A stretch of DNA of 64,000 nucleotides, from positions 1 through 64,000 of the forward strand of contig JABDBR010000002.1 in NCBI GenBank assembly GCA_013288545.1. The letters are read 5' to 3'. Positions within the stretch are counted from its first letter, which is position 1; each line of letters begins with the position of its first letter. The notes beneath the pieces are model-generated. The model worked only from the letters and a program-made list of their open reading frames with translations. It made no database searches and was not told where the DNA came from. This stretch comes from Nitrososphaerota archaeon. GTDB lineage: Archaea; Thermoproteota; Nitrososphaeria; Nitrososphaerales; Nitrosopumilaceae. The position numbers and the translations under genes are program-made. This document shows positions 7,159-16,210 of this stretch, piece after piece.

Positions 7159-10120
7159 TTTTAATTACCTCTTTTGCAAGTTTTTCTCTTTGGTCTTTAG
7201 AAAATATCGTAGGATCAAGGTTATCATATACTGCAAGATAGATGTCATTCTCTGTTGTAGGTTTCTCCCACCATTCCACAATAGAAGTTATTTTCTTTAC
7301 TTTGGGTGTTATTTTATTAGCATGTTCCTTGTTTGATTCTTTATCTTTGTGTTCTTTTTCAAATAACAAAAACATTGCAAGCTCAAAATCGTCTTTAATT
7401 CCTGTTTCTTCCTGTAGTTTTTCAGGACCTGAGATTGCAGCATTGTAAATCATTCCAAGCGAGTTAAAGTATGTAGCTGCATCAACTCTTCTTTCTTTTT
7501 CTTCTTCAATGAGTTTTTCTAATCTTTCCTTTAATTCTTCATAGTATGCTGGATTGTTTGGTGATAGTTCTCGTATAACCTGCATTGCCTTGTTTTTAAC
7601 AAGTGCAGTTTTTGCTTTATCCTTGAATTTTGACGCAAATGCAAGAAAGTTCTCATAGGTAATTTCTCTTGGCTCCATCAATTCACGAATACCTAATGAA
7701 CGAATGTGGTCATCAATAATCTGCTGGACTTTTCTACCATATTCACTCATGTTTGGCCTATCTCCATAGTAGGCAGTTCGTATCATAGCCCTAATTTTAC
7801 AGCCAAATCGAAAGTCTTTCTCGTATGGTTCTGCCTCTTTCTCGGGTAATACGGCATCTAGGGCTTTTGCAAACATCTTAAAGGCATACTCAAAGTTCTC
7901 TTGTTCGTCAACAGGCTCAAACTTTAAAACAATCTCAGAATTGTCTTTCTCGTCTAAACCCTGAATTATATCCAAAAATTCTTTGTGTCTGTTATCAAGA
8001 TCAACTAGATCATCTTCAAGAGAATCAAGTACTCCTTGTACATCTTGCTCTTCAAAGATCTTCAATGCCTTTTGTAGATTCTTTGTAATTCCGATATAAT
8101 CAACAATCACGCCATAGGTCTTTTTTGCATCATACAATCTGTTTACTCTTGCCATTGCCTGTAGTAATGCATGCTCTTTCAAGGGCTTGTCAAGATACAT
8201 CACTTGAGCAATCGGAACATCATATCCTACAAGCAACATATCTACAACAATCAAAAGTTTTATCGGATCTTCTCGTGATTTGAAATCTTCAGCTTTTACT
8301 AATCTCTGTTCAGGATCAAGATAATATTCACTCCAACTTGTACCATCTTTTCCTTTTTCATCTGATTCAGATGTCATGATAATTCTAGTTGCAGGTCCTC
8401 CCATCTTTTTCAATTCCCTATGGTAAATTACTGCGGCATCTCGTGAGCTTGCTACAATTATTCCCTTGTATTCATTAGGTTCAATGTGTGTAGTATAATG
8501 ATTGATTATGTCTTTACAGATTTCACGAATTCTTGCTGGTGCTTCAGCTATCTTTGCTTTTGTTGCATATTTTCTTTTCAGCTCAGCTTGTTGTTCTTTT
8601 GGTAATTTACCAAATAGTCTTTTGAAAATTTCATCTAGTGTACCTCCTCCTTCTACAAAAAGCTCTGGAAGTCTTTCATCATGTTTTACTTTTAATGTAG
8701 CACCGTCTTGCTTTGATTCCTCAAACGAATACTTGTCAATTAATGGACCGAATTTTTTGTATGTACTTCTACTTTTTTTATCAATAGGAGTACCTGAAAA
8801 GGCAAAAAAGGCGGCATTAGGCATAGCTTTACGCATGTGGCTTGCAGTAAACTTGTACTGAGAACGATGTGCCTCATCTACAAGCACGAATATCCTCTCT
8901 TTAGTAGAAACAAAATCCTTGGGTTTTCCAAACTTTTGGAGGTTTACCATTATTGTTTTGCCTTTTACATTGGTCAATAGCTTGGCCAATTCCTTCCTAT
9001 TTGTGGGCTTTTCTGGATCTGGAAAACCACATGCCTTGAAGGTATCATGAATTTGCTTGTTTAATTGGCGTCTATCTGTAATTACAACTATTGGTGGATT
9101 TCCAAATTTGTAAATTAATTGAGTTGCAAACCATATCATAGAAATAGATTTTCCTGATCCTGGAGTATGCCAAATAACACCACCCTTACTTTTGATGTCA
9201 GTACTTTTTCGTACTCTGTCTACAGCTTTTGTTACAACACGATATTGTTGATGTTTTGCAATCTTTTTTACTTTCTTTCCTTCTTCAGATTCATAAATTA
9301 CAAAGTTTTTTAGCATATCCATCAATGTTGATTTGTTTAACATTTCAGCAAGAAGAATATCTTGTGCAGATGGAGTTCTCCCTGCTAGTTTTTCAACTTC
9401 TTCTAAATTTTTAGGATAGGCACTAGACCATTTTGCGTATGTGTTTGGTCCTGCTGCAACAGTTCCACATTTTGCTGCAATATCACAAGTTGCAATTATT
9501 GCATGATTGTAAAAGAATAATTTCTGATGACCAAGACTTGTGTCTTGATATGGTTCTAAATTTTCTTCCCAAGCTTCTTTCATGAAATCATGAGAAGATG
9601 GTTTTTTGCATTCTATTATTACAAGTGGTATTCCATTTACAAAAACAAGAATATCAACTTCAATTTGTGTTCTATATCCAAAATGCTTGAATTGATTTGT
9701 AACTATGAATTCATTATCTTCAGGATTTTCAAAATCAAAGAATTTTACAGTGATATTTTCAATTCCCTTTTCTGTATATTGTTTTACCGTGATTGGTTGA
9801 GCTATAGCATCTTCAGTAGAGCGTCCAATGAGCTTTATTCGTATTTTTTCATTGGCATCAACCGAGTCTTCTGAGGCTAGAAAACTGTCCTCATGGATTT
9901 GCCTTATGGCATCCTTAACTCCGTCATCATCTATCTTATTGAGGCGTTTTAGTGCCGCTTTTAGCCTTGGATATAGCAAAACTTGCCTATGATCTGGTCT
10001 TTCAGATTCCTTGTTTATCTCGTCATTTCTAAGATATGTGTACCCTAGGGCATGAATTAGCTTTAAAGCTGGAAGTTCAACTTCTCGTCCTTCCTCGTTA
10101 TCTTCTATCTTAAAATTCAG
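7127..10120 (-). CDS. hsdR: Type I restriction enzyme, R subunit (HsdR)
   Basis: HsdR is the motor and nuclease of the type I restriction complex. The PD-(D/E)XK nuclease is near the amino end (TQIEVDILVFVNG with Asp, then IIECKKPSS), followed by a superfamily 2 helicase with Walker A HTPGSGKS, DEAH in LVDEAHRSQ and the SGTPI motif. From the TTG at 9979 it has 950 residues, but the frame stays open upstream and encodes a typical HsdR beginning (NFKIEDNEEGREVELPALK, then GYTYLRND). The only start-like codon there is CTG at 10120, preceded four bases away by AGGGTGA, a good archaeal ribosome binding site. I therefore place the start there (997 residues), overlapping the end of hsdS. A non-AUG start or a start-destroying mutation are both possible. 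Confidence 0.88.
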   Translation of the reverse strand: MNFKIEDNEEGREVELPALKLIHALGYTYLRNDEINKESERPDHRQVLLYPRLKAALKRLNKIDDDGVKDAIRQIHEDSFLASEDSVDANEKIRIKLIGRSTEDAIAQPITVKQYTEKGIENITVKFFDFENPEDNEFIVTNQFKHFGYRTQIEVDILVFVNGIPLVIIECKKPSSHDFMKEAWEENLEPYQDTSLGHQKLFFYNHAIIATCDIAAKCGTVAAGPNTYAKWSSAYPKNLEEVEKLAGRTPSAQDILLAEMLNKSTLMDMLKNFVIYESEEGKKVKKIAKHQQYRVVTKAVDRVRKSTDIKSKGGVIWHTPGSGKSISMIWFATQLIYKFGNPPIVVITDRRQLNKQIHDTFKACGFPDPEKPTNRKELAKLLTNVKGKTIMVNLQKFGKPKDFVSTKERIFVLVDEAHRSQYKFTASHMRKAMPNAAFFAFSGTPIDKKSRSTYKKFGPLIDKYSFEESKQDGATLKVKHDERLPELFVEGGGTLDEIFKRLFGKLPKEQQAELKRKYATKAKIAEAPARIREICKDIINHYTTHIEPNEYKGIIVASSRDAAVIYHRELKKMGGPATRIIMTSESDEKGKDGTSWSEYYLDPEQRLVKAEDFKSREDPIKLLIVVDMLLVGYDVPIAQVMYLDKPLKEHALLQAMARVNRLYDAKKTYGVIVDYIGITKNLQKALKIFEEQDVQGVLDSLEDDLVDLDNRHKEFLDIIQGLDEKDNSEIVLKFEPVDEQENFEYAFKMFAKALDAVLPEKEAEPYEKDFRFGCKIRAMIRTAYYGDRPNMSEYGRKVQQIIDDHIRSLGIRELMEPREITYENFLAFASKFKDKAKTALVKNKAMQVIRELSPNNPAYYEELKERLEKLIEEEKERRVDAATYFNSLGMIYNAAISGPEKLQEETGIKDDFELAMFLLFEKEHKDKESNKEHANKITPKVKKITSIVEWWEKPTTENDIYLAVYDNLDPTIFSKDQREKLAKEVIKIARYKYGKKD

Positions 10121-11454
10121 ACTTTCACCCTTATCTGACCTGTTAGAAGCTTTTGCATTAATCCTTTCTTGAGATTTTCAAGATTGGATTTATATTGTTG
10201 TTGGAATTGAATTTTTGAATCAGCGTTTACAAGTATCTGAACGATTATTTTTTGTTCCGTAATTGGAGGAATTGGCATTTTTATGAACTTTAGAACATCT
10301 TCAGAAAGGTTTTGTTGCTTTGTGCCTTGAGCTACGTTAAACACAATCTTTTCTCCAAAATTCAGATAATAATAGAAGAGATATTTTGGATCTACTTTCT
10401 CAGATGGATTCAAAACCATACATGCCTGATTTACGGCTGCGTTAATACCAAGAATTCCACACTTTCCTCTGGTACCTGCAGCTTCAAGACCATAAAGTGC
10501 AATAACAAAAGTACCTTTTGGAAAAATTTTCAATCTTGTTTTTTGTACTGCATCTTCTGTTATCTTCTCTAATGTATTAGTAATTTCTCCCCTGTTTAGA
10601 TCAGTACTAGTTATCCAAGGTATTTTACCGTGAAAATATTCAGGGTTTTCACGGCGTGGCGTACTTCCAGATTTGAATGAAATAAATTCATCAAAACGTA
10701 ACACGTCCCAATTTTCAGGGAATTCTTCTATTTTACCAAACAGAAATTTGGTCTTCTTGAATTTATTATGTCCTATTCCCTTAGTCAACAATTTCTGTGT
10801 CACACCTTTGTTGAATCTTTGAGTTTGTTCTATCTCCTTTCGTGTTAGTTGTACTAATGAATCAATATTTGAGAGAATTGAAGATATTTTTTTTTGTTCC
10901 CATAGTGGAGGACATGGAAATCGTAAATCTCTTATCTGTTCTAAATTAACTCTGGGTCTTGTTGTTCCCATTCTTTCTTTATCATATTGTTTTCCACAAA
11001 TATTTGAATTAAGAACATATTCCACATATTTTGAATCGGCTTTGTTTGATGATGTTCTAATTCTTACTACGTCCGCAACTACGATCCCAGACGAGAAGTT
11101 CTCTGGAATTCTACATGTCTTACCAATAGGATCACCCAATTTGGCAAGAATTAGATCATTAGGTTGGTAGGAATGATAACTAAGTTCTTCTGCTTTTTTC
11201 TTACTAACATATTTAATATTTTTATCTTTGAATTGACTTCTCTCGATATTCTGAAGTCTAATTATAGGAACTCCCGAAGATTTGTAATCGCTTACTTTTA
11301 GATTAGAACCAAAGGGTCCTGCAACTATATCATTATCTTTTTCAGCTAAATTTGATAATTTTCTAAATTCCCATTCTTCTGGAATTTCTTCATATTTACC
11401 GAAAAATGATTTTACTAGTTTGTAACCTTGTTTTGCTTTTTGTATTTGCATCAT
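10117..11454 (-). CDS. hsdS: Type I restriction enzyme, specificity subunit (HsdS)
   Basis: HsdS selects the split target sequence through two target recognition domains. The 445 residues show the expected double layout. The first domain begins near 25 (PEEWEFRKLSNLAE), followed by a central helix (PPLWEQKKISSILSNID) about 180-215. The second begins near 245 (PENWDVLRFDEFISFKSG), followed by the second helix (PPITEQKIIVQILVNADSK). Both helices end in the usual QKLLTKG or QKLLTGQ. The gene abuts hsdM with no gap and its last codons overlap the start of hsdR. Two ATG codons are adjacent (11454 and 11451); either could start it. Confidence 0.93.
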   Translation of the reverse strand: MMQIQKAKQGYKLVKSFFGKYEEIPEEWEFRKLSNLAEKDNDIVAGPFGSNLKVSDYKSSGVPIIRLQNIERSQFKDKNIKYVSKKKAEELSYHSYQPNDLILAKLGDPIGKTCRIPENFSSGIVVADVVRIRTSSNKADSKYVEYVLNSNICGKQYDKERMGTTRPRVNLEQIRDLRFPCPPLWEQKKISSILSNIDSLVQLTRKEIEQTQRFNKGVTQKLLTKGIGHNKFKKTKFLFGKIEEFPENWDVLRFDEFISFKSGSTPRRENPEYFHGKIPWITSTDLNRGEITNTLEKITEDAVQKTRLKIFPKGTFVIALYGLEAAGTRGKCGILGINAAVNQACMVLNPSEKVDPKYLFYYYLNFGEKIVFNVAQGTKQQNLSEDVLKFIKMPIPPITEQKIIVQILVNADSKIQFQQQYKSNLENLKKGLMQKLLTGQIRVKV

Positions 11455-13044
11455 CTAAACCTTAAAACCAAGTTCTTTTAAATCAGATTTTACTTTAATC
11501 TCAAGAGATTCTTTTTCTTTTTCTAATTTTTGAATCTCATTTATTGTTGATTGAATATCGATCTCTTCTTCTAGTTCTGAAATGTCTACATATCTTGGTA
11601 CATTGAGATTAAACTCGTTTTCTTTTATTTCATCTAAATCTGCAACATGAGAATATTTTTCAATATCTTTGAAACCTTTGAATGCAGAAACAATTTTGTC
11701 TATGTCTTTTTCTCTAAGCTTGTTACGAACTTTGCCTTCTTCATAATCATCTTTTCCAGCAGCGTAAATAAAGAGAATCTTGTTTTTTCTGTTCTCAGGT
11801 TTGTTTTTGTTTAGAACAAGAATGCATCCTGGAATTCCTGTTCCAAAGAATAATGCTACAGGAAGTGCAATTACTGCCTCAATAACATCGCCTTGCAGAT
11901 GTTCCTTTTCATTACCTAGAATCATATTTTTACGAATCTTTTGCTCTTCTCCACCTCTGAATAGCACCCCTTGAGAGCAAACTATAGCGGCCTGACCAGT
12001 CTTGTTTAGACTTGCAAGCATATGTAATATGAAAGCAAAATCTGCTTTGTCTTTTGCAGGAGCTATTCCATATCTGAATCTGTTATAAGGATCCTTTTCA
12101 GCACTCTCATTTTCCCAATCTTCACTAAATGGGAAATTTGCAAGAACTCTATCATATTCCATCAATTTACCACCAGTTACAAATTTTGGTTTTTGTAAAA
12201 CATCACCCCATTCTATTCTAAAATCAGGAACGCCATGAATTACCATATTCATTTTACAAATGTTTACGGTGTCAGGATTACTATCTTGACCATTTAAGGT
12301 CATGTTCTTTAGAATTTCTTTTATTTTATCTCCAGTCTTTCCTTGTTTATGTAATTGTTCTTCAGCAAATTTTCTTGAATGTATTAGCATACCACCTGAA
12401 CCACAAGTAGGATCACAAATTCTATGATTGTATTGTGGCTCTGTTATGTGAACAAGTAATCTTACTACTTGTCTTGGAGTGTAAAATTGACCACCTTTCT
12501 TCTTGGTTTCATCTGCAAACATTTCTAGAAGCTGTTCATATGCATCACCAAAGACATCTTCATTTTCTAAATCTGAAGTACGCAGTCTTTTTTCTCCAAA
12601 TTTAGCAATTAATTTTCTAAGACTAGTATCAGGATATTTTTCTTTTACATTAAATTCAGAATATGTCATGGTGCCACCAAGCTTTTCTTGGTTTGCCTCT
12701 TCGATCTTTTTACATACCGAGATTATCTTTGGCCCAATATCTTCAGAAGCTTTTTCTAAAACAGACCACCTTGCATCCTCTGGAATAAAGAAATCATGGC
12801 GTCGTGGATTTCCATACGCCTCGTCCTTGTCTAGATTCTGCTCTTTCATTATTTTTTCGGCATTTTCTTCAAAAACGTCATTTAGTCTTTTGAGGAAAAG
12901 TAGAGTAAGTACAGGTTTACTGTTTTCACTTGCGTTTAGGGATTTTCTTAGAATATCAGCGGTAGATAAGAGGTGAGTCTTTAGATCTGCAAAAGTTATT
13001 TTTTGATTAGGCATAAGATGATACATCAGATTTTTTTTAGACAC
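11455..13044 (-). CDS. hsdM: Type I DNA methyltransferase, M subunit (HsdM)
   Basis: HsdM makes N6-methyladenine at the host copy of the recognition site, using S-adenosylmethionine. The 529-residue protein has an amino-terminal helical domain (LLSTADILRKSLNASE), the SAM-binding motif DPTCGSGG (211-218) preceded by GGQFYTPRQVV, and the catalytic motif as NFPF (303-306), where most family members have NPPF or NPPY. It is the first gene of hsdM-hsdS-hsdR-YgjP. The ATG at 13044 is followed by another at 13014 (MPNQKITFADL), which may be the true start. About 540 bases separate it from the ATPase gene upstream. Confidence 0.94.
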   Translation of the reverse strand: MSKKNLMYHLMPNQKITFADLKTHLLSTADILRKSLNASENSKPVLTLLFLKRLNDVFEENAEKIMKEQNLDKDEAYGNPRRHDFFIPEDARWSVLEKASEDIGPKIISVCKKIEEANQEKLGGTMTYSEFNVKEKYPDTSLRKLIAKFGEKRLRTSDLENEDVFGDAYEQLLEMFADETKKKGGQFYTPRQVVRLLVHITEPQYNHRICDPTCGSGGMLIHSRKFAEEQLHKQGKTGDKIKEILKNMTLNGQDSNPDTVNICKMNMVIHGVPDFRIEWGDVLQKPKFVTGGKLMEYDRVLANFPFSEDWENESAEKDPYNRFRYGIAPAKDKADFAFILHMLASLNKTGQAAIVCSQGVLFRGGEEQKIRKNMILGNEKEHLQGDVIEAVIALPVALFFGTGIPGCILVLNKNKPENRKNKILFIYAAGKDDYEEGKVRNKLREKDIDKIVSAFKGFKDIEKYSHVADLDEIKENEFNLNVPRYVDISELEEEIDIQSTINEIQKLEKEKESLEIKVKSDLKELGFKV

Positions 13045-13110
13045 TATTATTGTTTTATAATTTTTTTATACTGAAGTCTTAATCTATTAAGACACAATCC
13101 ATTTTTGTCT

Positions 13111-13260
13111 TTATTTCAGACTATCTTTTGAATAATTTACTACTATCTCACGTAAAATTTCAACCGTTATAGGTATAGTCTGATCATAGGGATTATCACG
13201 ATCATCAATTACGCCTTCCAATTCATCATTCAAATTCTCTGTCTCTTCCAATAGGTACAT
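13111..13260 (-). CDS. Possible small acidic protein, 49 residues
   Basis: A short frame upstream of hsdM and in the same direction encodes an acidic helix-forming peptide. It starts MYLLEETENLNDELEG, continues through VIDDRDNPYD and ends in VNYSKDSLK. In-frame GTG and TTG codons just before the ATG could add a few residues. I do not recognise it. The rest of 13261-13586 has no gene I can support. It contains two short hairpins, CCTGAA-AA-TTCAGG (about 13517) and CGTACC...GGTACG (about 13533). Confidence 0.3.
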   Translation of the reverse strand: MYLLEETENLNDELEGVIDDRDNPYDQTIPITVEILREIVVNYSKDSLK

Positions 13261-13586
13261 CAAAGACACGCGTGTTTGTTGCAATTACTGTACTTTTGTT
13301 ATCAGTTTTTTGTATCGAGATTTTGATTGTCATAAAGATAGACATTCCATTGGTAATTATGTAATAACCATCCAAAGATTATAGATCTTTCTACAAAATG
13401 TTTTGTTACATTGTACGTTGTTTTTCTTGTGTTACAAGTTTCAACCATTTTCTTAATTTATTTATAACATGTGAAGAAATTTGTAGCATCTTATCATGAA
13501 TTATTCAGAATATCATTCCTGAAAATTCAGGTCGTACCATACTCGTAGGGTACGGGAAGAGCGAGAAAATACTAGAAAGAATTACT

Positions 13587-14741
13587 TCATACCCAGTAAC
13601 TGTTAAAAAAATCTCGAATTATCTTGTCTGTTATACTGTACTTGCCACTAGTCTTTTGAACCAAGTCATACTCTATCAATCTAGTCAGAAACTTGGGCAG
13701 GCCTGTCATTTTAAGAGATGCGTCCTTTGCAATATCAGACACTATTTTTTCTCCTGTAGACAGCGAGACAAGTATCTTCCAGTATGCAGTACTCTTGTAA
13801 TCAGAGCCCAGGTCTTCTGTTACAATATAATTGACATAGATGTACAGTGCTCCGGTAGTACTTGTAAGCAACTCTTGGTATGTGTCTGTCAACGACTCCC
13901 CCTTTTTGTATGCATGTGCAAGCATTACAAGATAAAATGGATGTCCTCCAACAAGATCAAATGCTCGCTCGGCATCTTGCTTGCTTGCAGCAGGCTGAGA
14001 CTTTAGAAATAATTCCACTGCATAGTTTTTTGCCAGTTCCTTGATCTCTAGTATGATAAAATGACCAAAGAGTGGACTGCCCCCTTCTGCCAGAATATTT
14101 CTTAGATAGTGTATTCTTGAACCGCTTACTATGAAGGAGACATTCTTTCTGCGCTCAAGGACAGCTCGAGTGACATCGAGAATATTTTTTAGATCAGAAT
14201 ATTTTTTGTATTCTACAATGTGCTGGAATTCATCTATTATGATTACGACTTTACGACCAGAAGCTTCTGATATCTTGTTTGCATACTCAAAGACATCTGT
14301 TAACGCCTTGCGATAGTCTTCATCCCTATCTTTGACGTACGGATCTATTGCTATTGTTGGACTGCCATGTTCATCAATTCCTGCGATAAATCTTGCACGG
14401 ACTCGCTTTATTTCACCTAGCTGTGTTAATGCAGATTTTACCTTGGATGCAATCTTTGACGTGGTAGGTAATGCATTGTAATAGGCCTGTGTCAGTTCCT
14501 CAGTTAATTTCTCGGCAAGGTCAACTGGCGAATACCGATATTCTCCAAGGTCAATGTATACTGTGATAAGTTTCTCATCCAGCTGACGCCTTACCTCTCC
14601 TAGTATGGTTGACTTTCCAATCCTTCTATGCCCTATCAAAGCATAGTTCACATTGGCTTTTGTATCAAGCATGGTGTTTACTATTTTTCCTACTTCCTCT
14701 TTTCTGTCTACAACATCTTCAGGTGGCTTACCTACTATCAT
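13587..14741 (-). CDS. Archaeal P-loop ATPase (PF01637-like) with winged-helix tail
   Basis: The 384-residue protein is a STAND/AAA-type ATPase of the archaeal family. The amino end reads VDRKEEVGKIV, as in ORC/STAND proteins. Walker A is GHRRIGKST (37-45), Walker B is VVIIIDEFQH (165-174) and the sensor region is FIVSGSRIHYL (about 203-213). The carboxyl 80 residues look like a winged helix (SDIAKDASLKMTGLPKFL, then YDLVQKTSGKYSI). Such ATPases occur in mobile elements and in toxin-like or defence roles; the function here is unknown. Four 16-bp iterons lie against its start codon, so autoregulation is plausible. The gene is probably monocistronic. Confidence 0.85.
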   Translation of the reverse strand: MIVGKPPEDVVDRKEEVGKIVNTMLDTKANVNYALIGHRRIGKSTILGEVRRQLDEKLITVYIDLGEYRYSPVDLAEKLTEELTQAYYNALPTTSKIASKVKSALTQLGEIKRVRARFIAGIDEHGSPTIAIDPYVKDRDEDYRKALTDVFEYANKISEASGRKVVIIIDEFQHIVEYKKYSDLKNILDVTRAVLERRKNVSFIVSGSRIHYLRNILAEGGSPLFGHFIILEIKELAKNYAVELFLKSQPAASKQDAERAFDLVGGHPFYLVMLAHAYKKGESLTDTYQELLTSTTGALYIYVNYIVTEDLGSDYKSTAYWKILVSLSTGEKIVSDIAKDASLKMTGLPKFLTRLIEYDLVQKTSGKYSITDKIIRDFFNSYWV

Positions 14742-14803
14742 ATGCTATATAGAATATATGCTATGTAGTATATATGCTTATCAGAATATATGCTAAACAG
14801 CAT
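14740..14803. repeat. Four 16-bp iterons (ATATGCT units)
   Basis: ATATGCT recurs at 14740, 14756, 14772 and 14788 with an exact 16-base period; the remaining 9 bases of each unit are similar (mostly ending AGNAT). The first unit overlaps the start codon of the ATPase gene. Such an array suits an autoregulatory operator or a replication-origin iteron set; the sequence alone does not decide. The rest of 14804-15069 holds hairpin repeat copy A. Confidence 0.7.
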
Positions 14804-14903
14804 ATAGTTTGGCAAGACTGGGATATTCACGGATTCTGAGGTAGCTGCCAAGGCAGACGCGTAGAGTACAAAACAGTGGTTTTTGATAAATGGAAACAAA
14901 ATT

Positions 14904-15020
14904 ACTTTCATCATACCGCAAAATTTTTGGCGGTAAAATGAAAGTGTAAAATTTAGTTGAAAATGAGTGGATGTGCTGTTAAAGTACATGGCTGAAAGAA
15001 TTTGAAAGGAAATGATCATT
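14904..15020 (+). repeat. Structured hairpin repeat, copy A
   Basis: The outer stem ACTTTCAT (14904) pairs with ATGAAAGT (14938), and the inner stem TACCGC pairs with GCGGTA around an AAAATTTTT core. The tail AAAATTTAGTTGAAAATG, then ATGT...ACAT and GGCTGAAAGAATTTG, matches copy B. It ends about 50 bases before the MTV-type gene at 15070. Stem sequences differ from the other copies while pairing is kept, which points to a folded RNA or single-stranded DNA. Confidence 0.7.
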
Positions 15021-15069
15021 ATTAGAAAATAACCACATAAATTTATCTCGGGAAATTGTCTAAAAATTC

Positions 15070-15303
15070 ATGACAGTAACTAACGCTGTTAAAGGCTTGA
15101 AAAATATCATACGACTCAGAGAGGAGTTGATTAAAGATCTTGATACCATGACAAAAGATTCGAAAGATGAGTGCATGACAGGAATGATAGAGGCTCTCAG
15201 TGATTTCATGACAAGAGACATTGGTTCCTTTGAAGGGATACTGGGAGAGATTCAAAGTAAAAATATTACAAAAGTGTCTCATAATAGTAAGAAAAGGAAG
15301 TAG
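15070..15303 (+). CDS. Small MTVxxAI-type protein, 77 residues
   Basis: The 77-residue protein is not of a family I can name. It starts MTVTNAVKGLKNIIRL and has a long helical pattern ending in MTRDIGSFEGILGEIQ, with a Lys-rich tail. The proteins at 17418 and 17730 share the MTVxxAI start, and that at 17418 also has a matching D-I-x-x-[FL]-x-x-I helix, so these look like paralogs. It lacks the extra carboxyl domains of the other two. Structured repeat copy A lies directly upstream, probably in its leader or promoter. The ATG at 15070 is the first in frame. Confidence 0.6.
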   Translation: MTVTNAVKGLKNIIRLREELIKDLDTMTKDSKDECMTGMIEALSDFMTRDIGSFEGILGEIQSKNITKVSHNSKKRK

Positions 15304-15340
15304 ATTTTGTGCGTGCCTTATACTTTGATTGTATTATAGT

Positions 15341-15526
15341 ATGAAAAAAATTTGTGAAGTAAAGCCACTGTTGTTTGATGGCTATCTAGTACTAGCATTG
15401 AGTAAAGAATGGCTTGATGTCTTTGGTGAGATGCCAACATTTGAGGCAAGCCTTGATGATGATGGAAAATTACATTTGATAAGTACAAAATCGGCTTACA
15501 AGAAAAAACTGAAGAGTAAAAAGTAG
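15341..15526 (+). CDS. Small AbrB-like protein
   Basis: From the ATG at 15341 the product has 61 residues (a TTG at 15329 would add four). The segment GYLVLALSKEWLDVFGE followed by FEASLDDDGKLHLIS resembles the swapped-hairpin fold of SpoVT/AbrB-type DNA-binding or antitoxin proteins, in which a strand, a short helix and a D-x-D-G-x-L strand recur. The tail is Lys-rich. It follows the 77-residue gene by 37 bases and may be in the same transcript. The match is from pattern only, so the family is uncertain. Confidence 0.5.
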   Translation: MKKICEVKPLLFDGYLVLALSKEWLDVFGEMPTFEASLDDDGKLHLISTKSAYKKKLKSKK

Positions 15527-15579
15527 ATTGAAGAGTTTACACTTTTGGCATAGTTGACAAAATTGATTCAATAAACTAT

Positions 15580-16128
15580 TTGAAAACGACTAAAAATTTA
15601 CGAAAGGTTATTGAATCACTACTTGATAGTTCATCAATGCAGCTTCGTGTAAAACCCTCGATCTTTATCCCATTAGAACCCATGTCTTTAGAAGATGTAT
15701 TATTAGAACAATATGAAAATTTTGACATCTATTGGTATCACTGGCCCATGGATGGAATATTTCCTGGTGGAGATTATGAACCTGTTATCGTGGTTTATTC
15801 CACAGATTCAAAAATTTGTTATTTGATTGTTAGAAGAGGCTGGGAGTACAAATTCAATTCTGTGGATGAACTTGAACAACCAATTGAAGTCATATTTGAA
15901 ACACTATTTCATCATCCATTTCCTAGAACAAAATTTGACTCTCTGTATAATTTTAGAAAAGCATTTCTCTCCGAGAAAGACTATGATCCTAAAATAATAC
16001 AACCCAGCGAAATATCAGAAAAATTTCGAACTGGAAAAGATCATCCTACTGGACGCGGTCGCGCTTATGAGGATCCTGCTGTTATCGCACAGCGCATATT
16101 TGAGGACGAGTGTAAAAGTAACAAGTAA
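15580..16128 (+). CDS. Hypothetical protein, 182 residues
   Basis: I do not recognise this protein. It appears globular and cytosolic, with an aromatic cluster (NFDIYWYHWPMDGIFPGGDYEP), a beta segment (VIVVYSTDSKICYLIVRRGWEY), a His-rich turn (FHHPFPRTKFDSLYNFRKAF) and a Gly/Arg turn (TGRGRAYEDPAVIAQ) near the end. The TTG at 15580 is taken as start because the frame is coherent from there; the next ATG (15637) would remove a likely helix. It lies in a run of rightward small genes in the mobile region. Confidence 0.6.
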   Translation: MKTTKNLRKVIESLLDSSSMQLRVKPSIFIPLEPMSLEDVLLEQYENFDIYWYHWPMDGIFPGGDYEPVIVVYSTDSKICYLIVRRGWEYKFNSVDELEQPIEVIFETLFHHPFPRTKFDSLYNFRKAFLSEKDYDPKIIQPSEISEKFRTGKDHPTGRGRAYEDPAVIAQRIFEDECKSNK

Positions 16129-16210
16129 ATATTATGATATATATTAAAAGATATATCTACTTTTATATATAAATATATAATAATAAATACAACGGTACTG
16201 AATATTAGTT

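Noticed and set aside
13510-13556. Hairpins upstream of the ATPase stop as further members of the repeat family
   Set aside because: They have stems but lack the conserved AGTTGAAAC and GTTTTACTG tail.
14738-15019. Leftward 93-codon frame
   Set aside because: It covers the iterons and hairpin repeat copy A; its composition is explained by those repeats and the product is not protein-like.
15100-15130. CAGAGAGG-like sequence as the left att site matching tRNA-Ser
   Set aside because: Only a few bases match the tRNA 3' end, well below what an att core needs.
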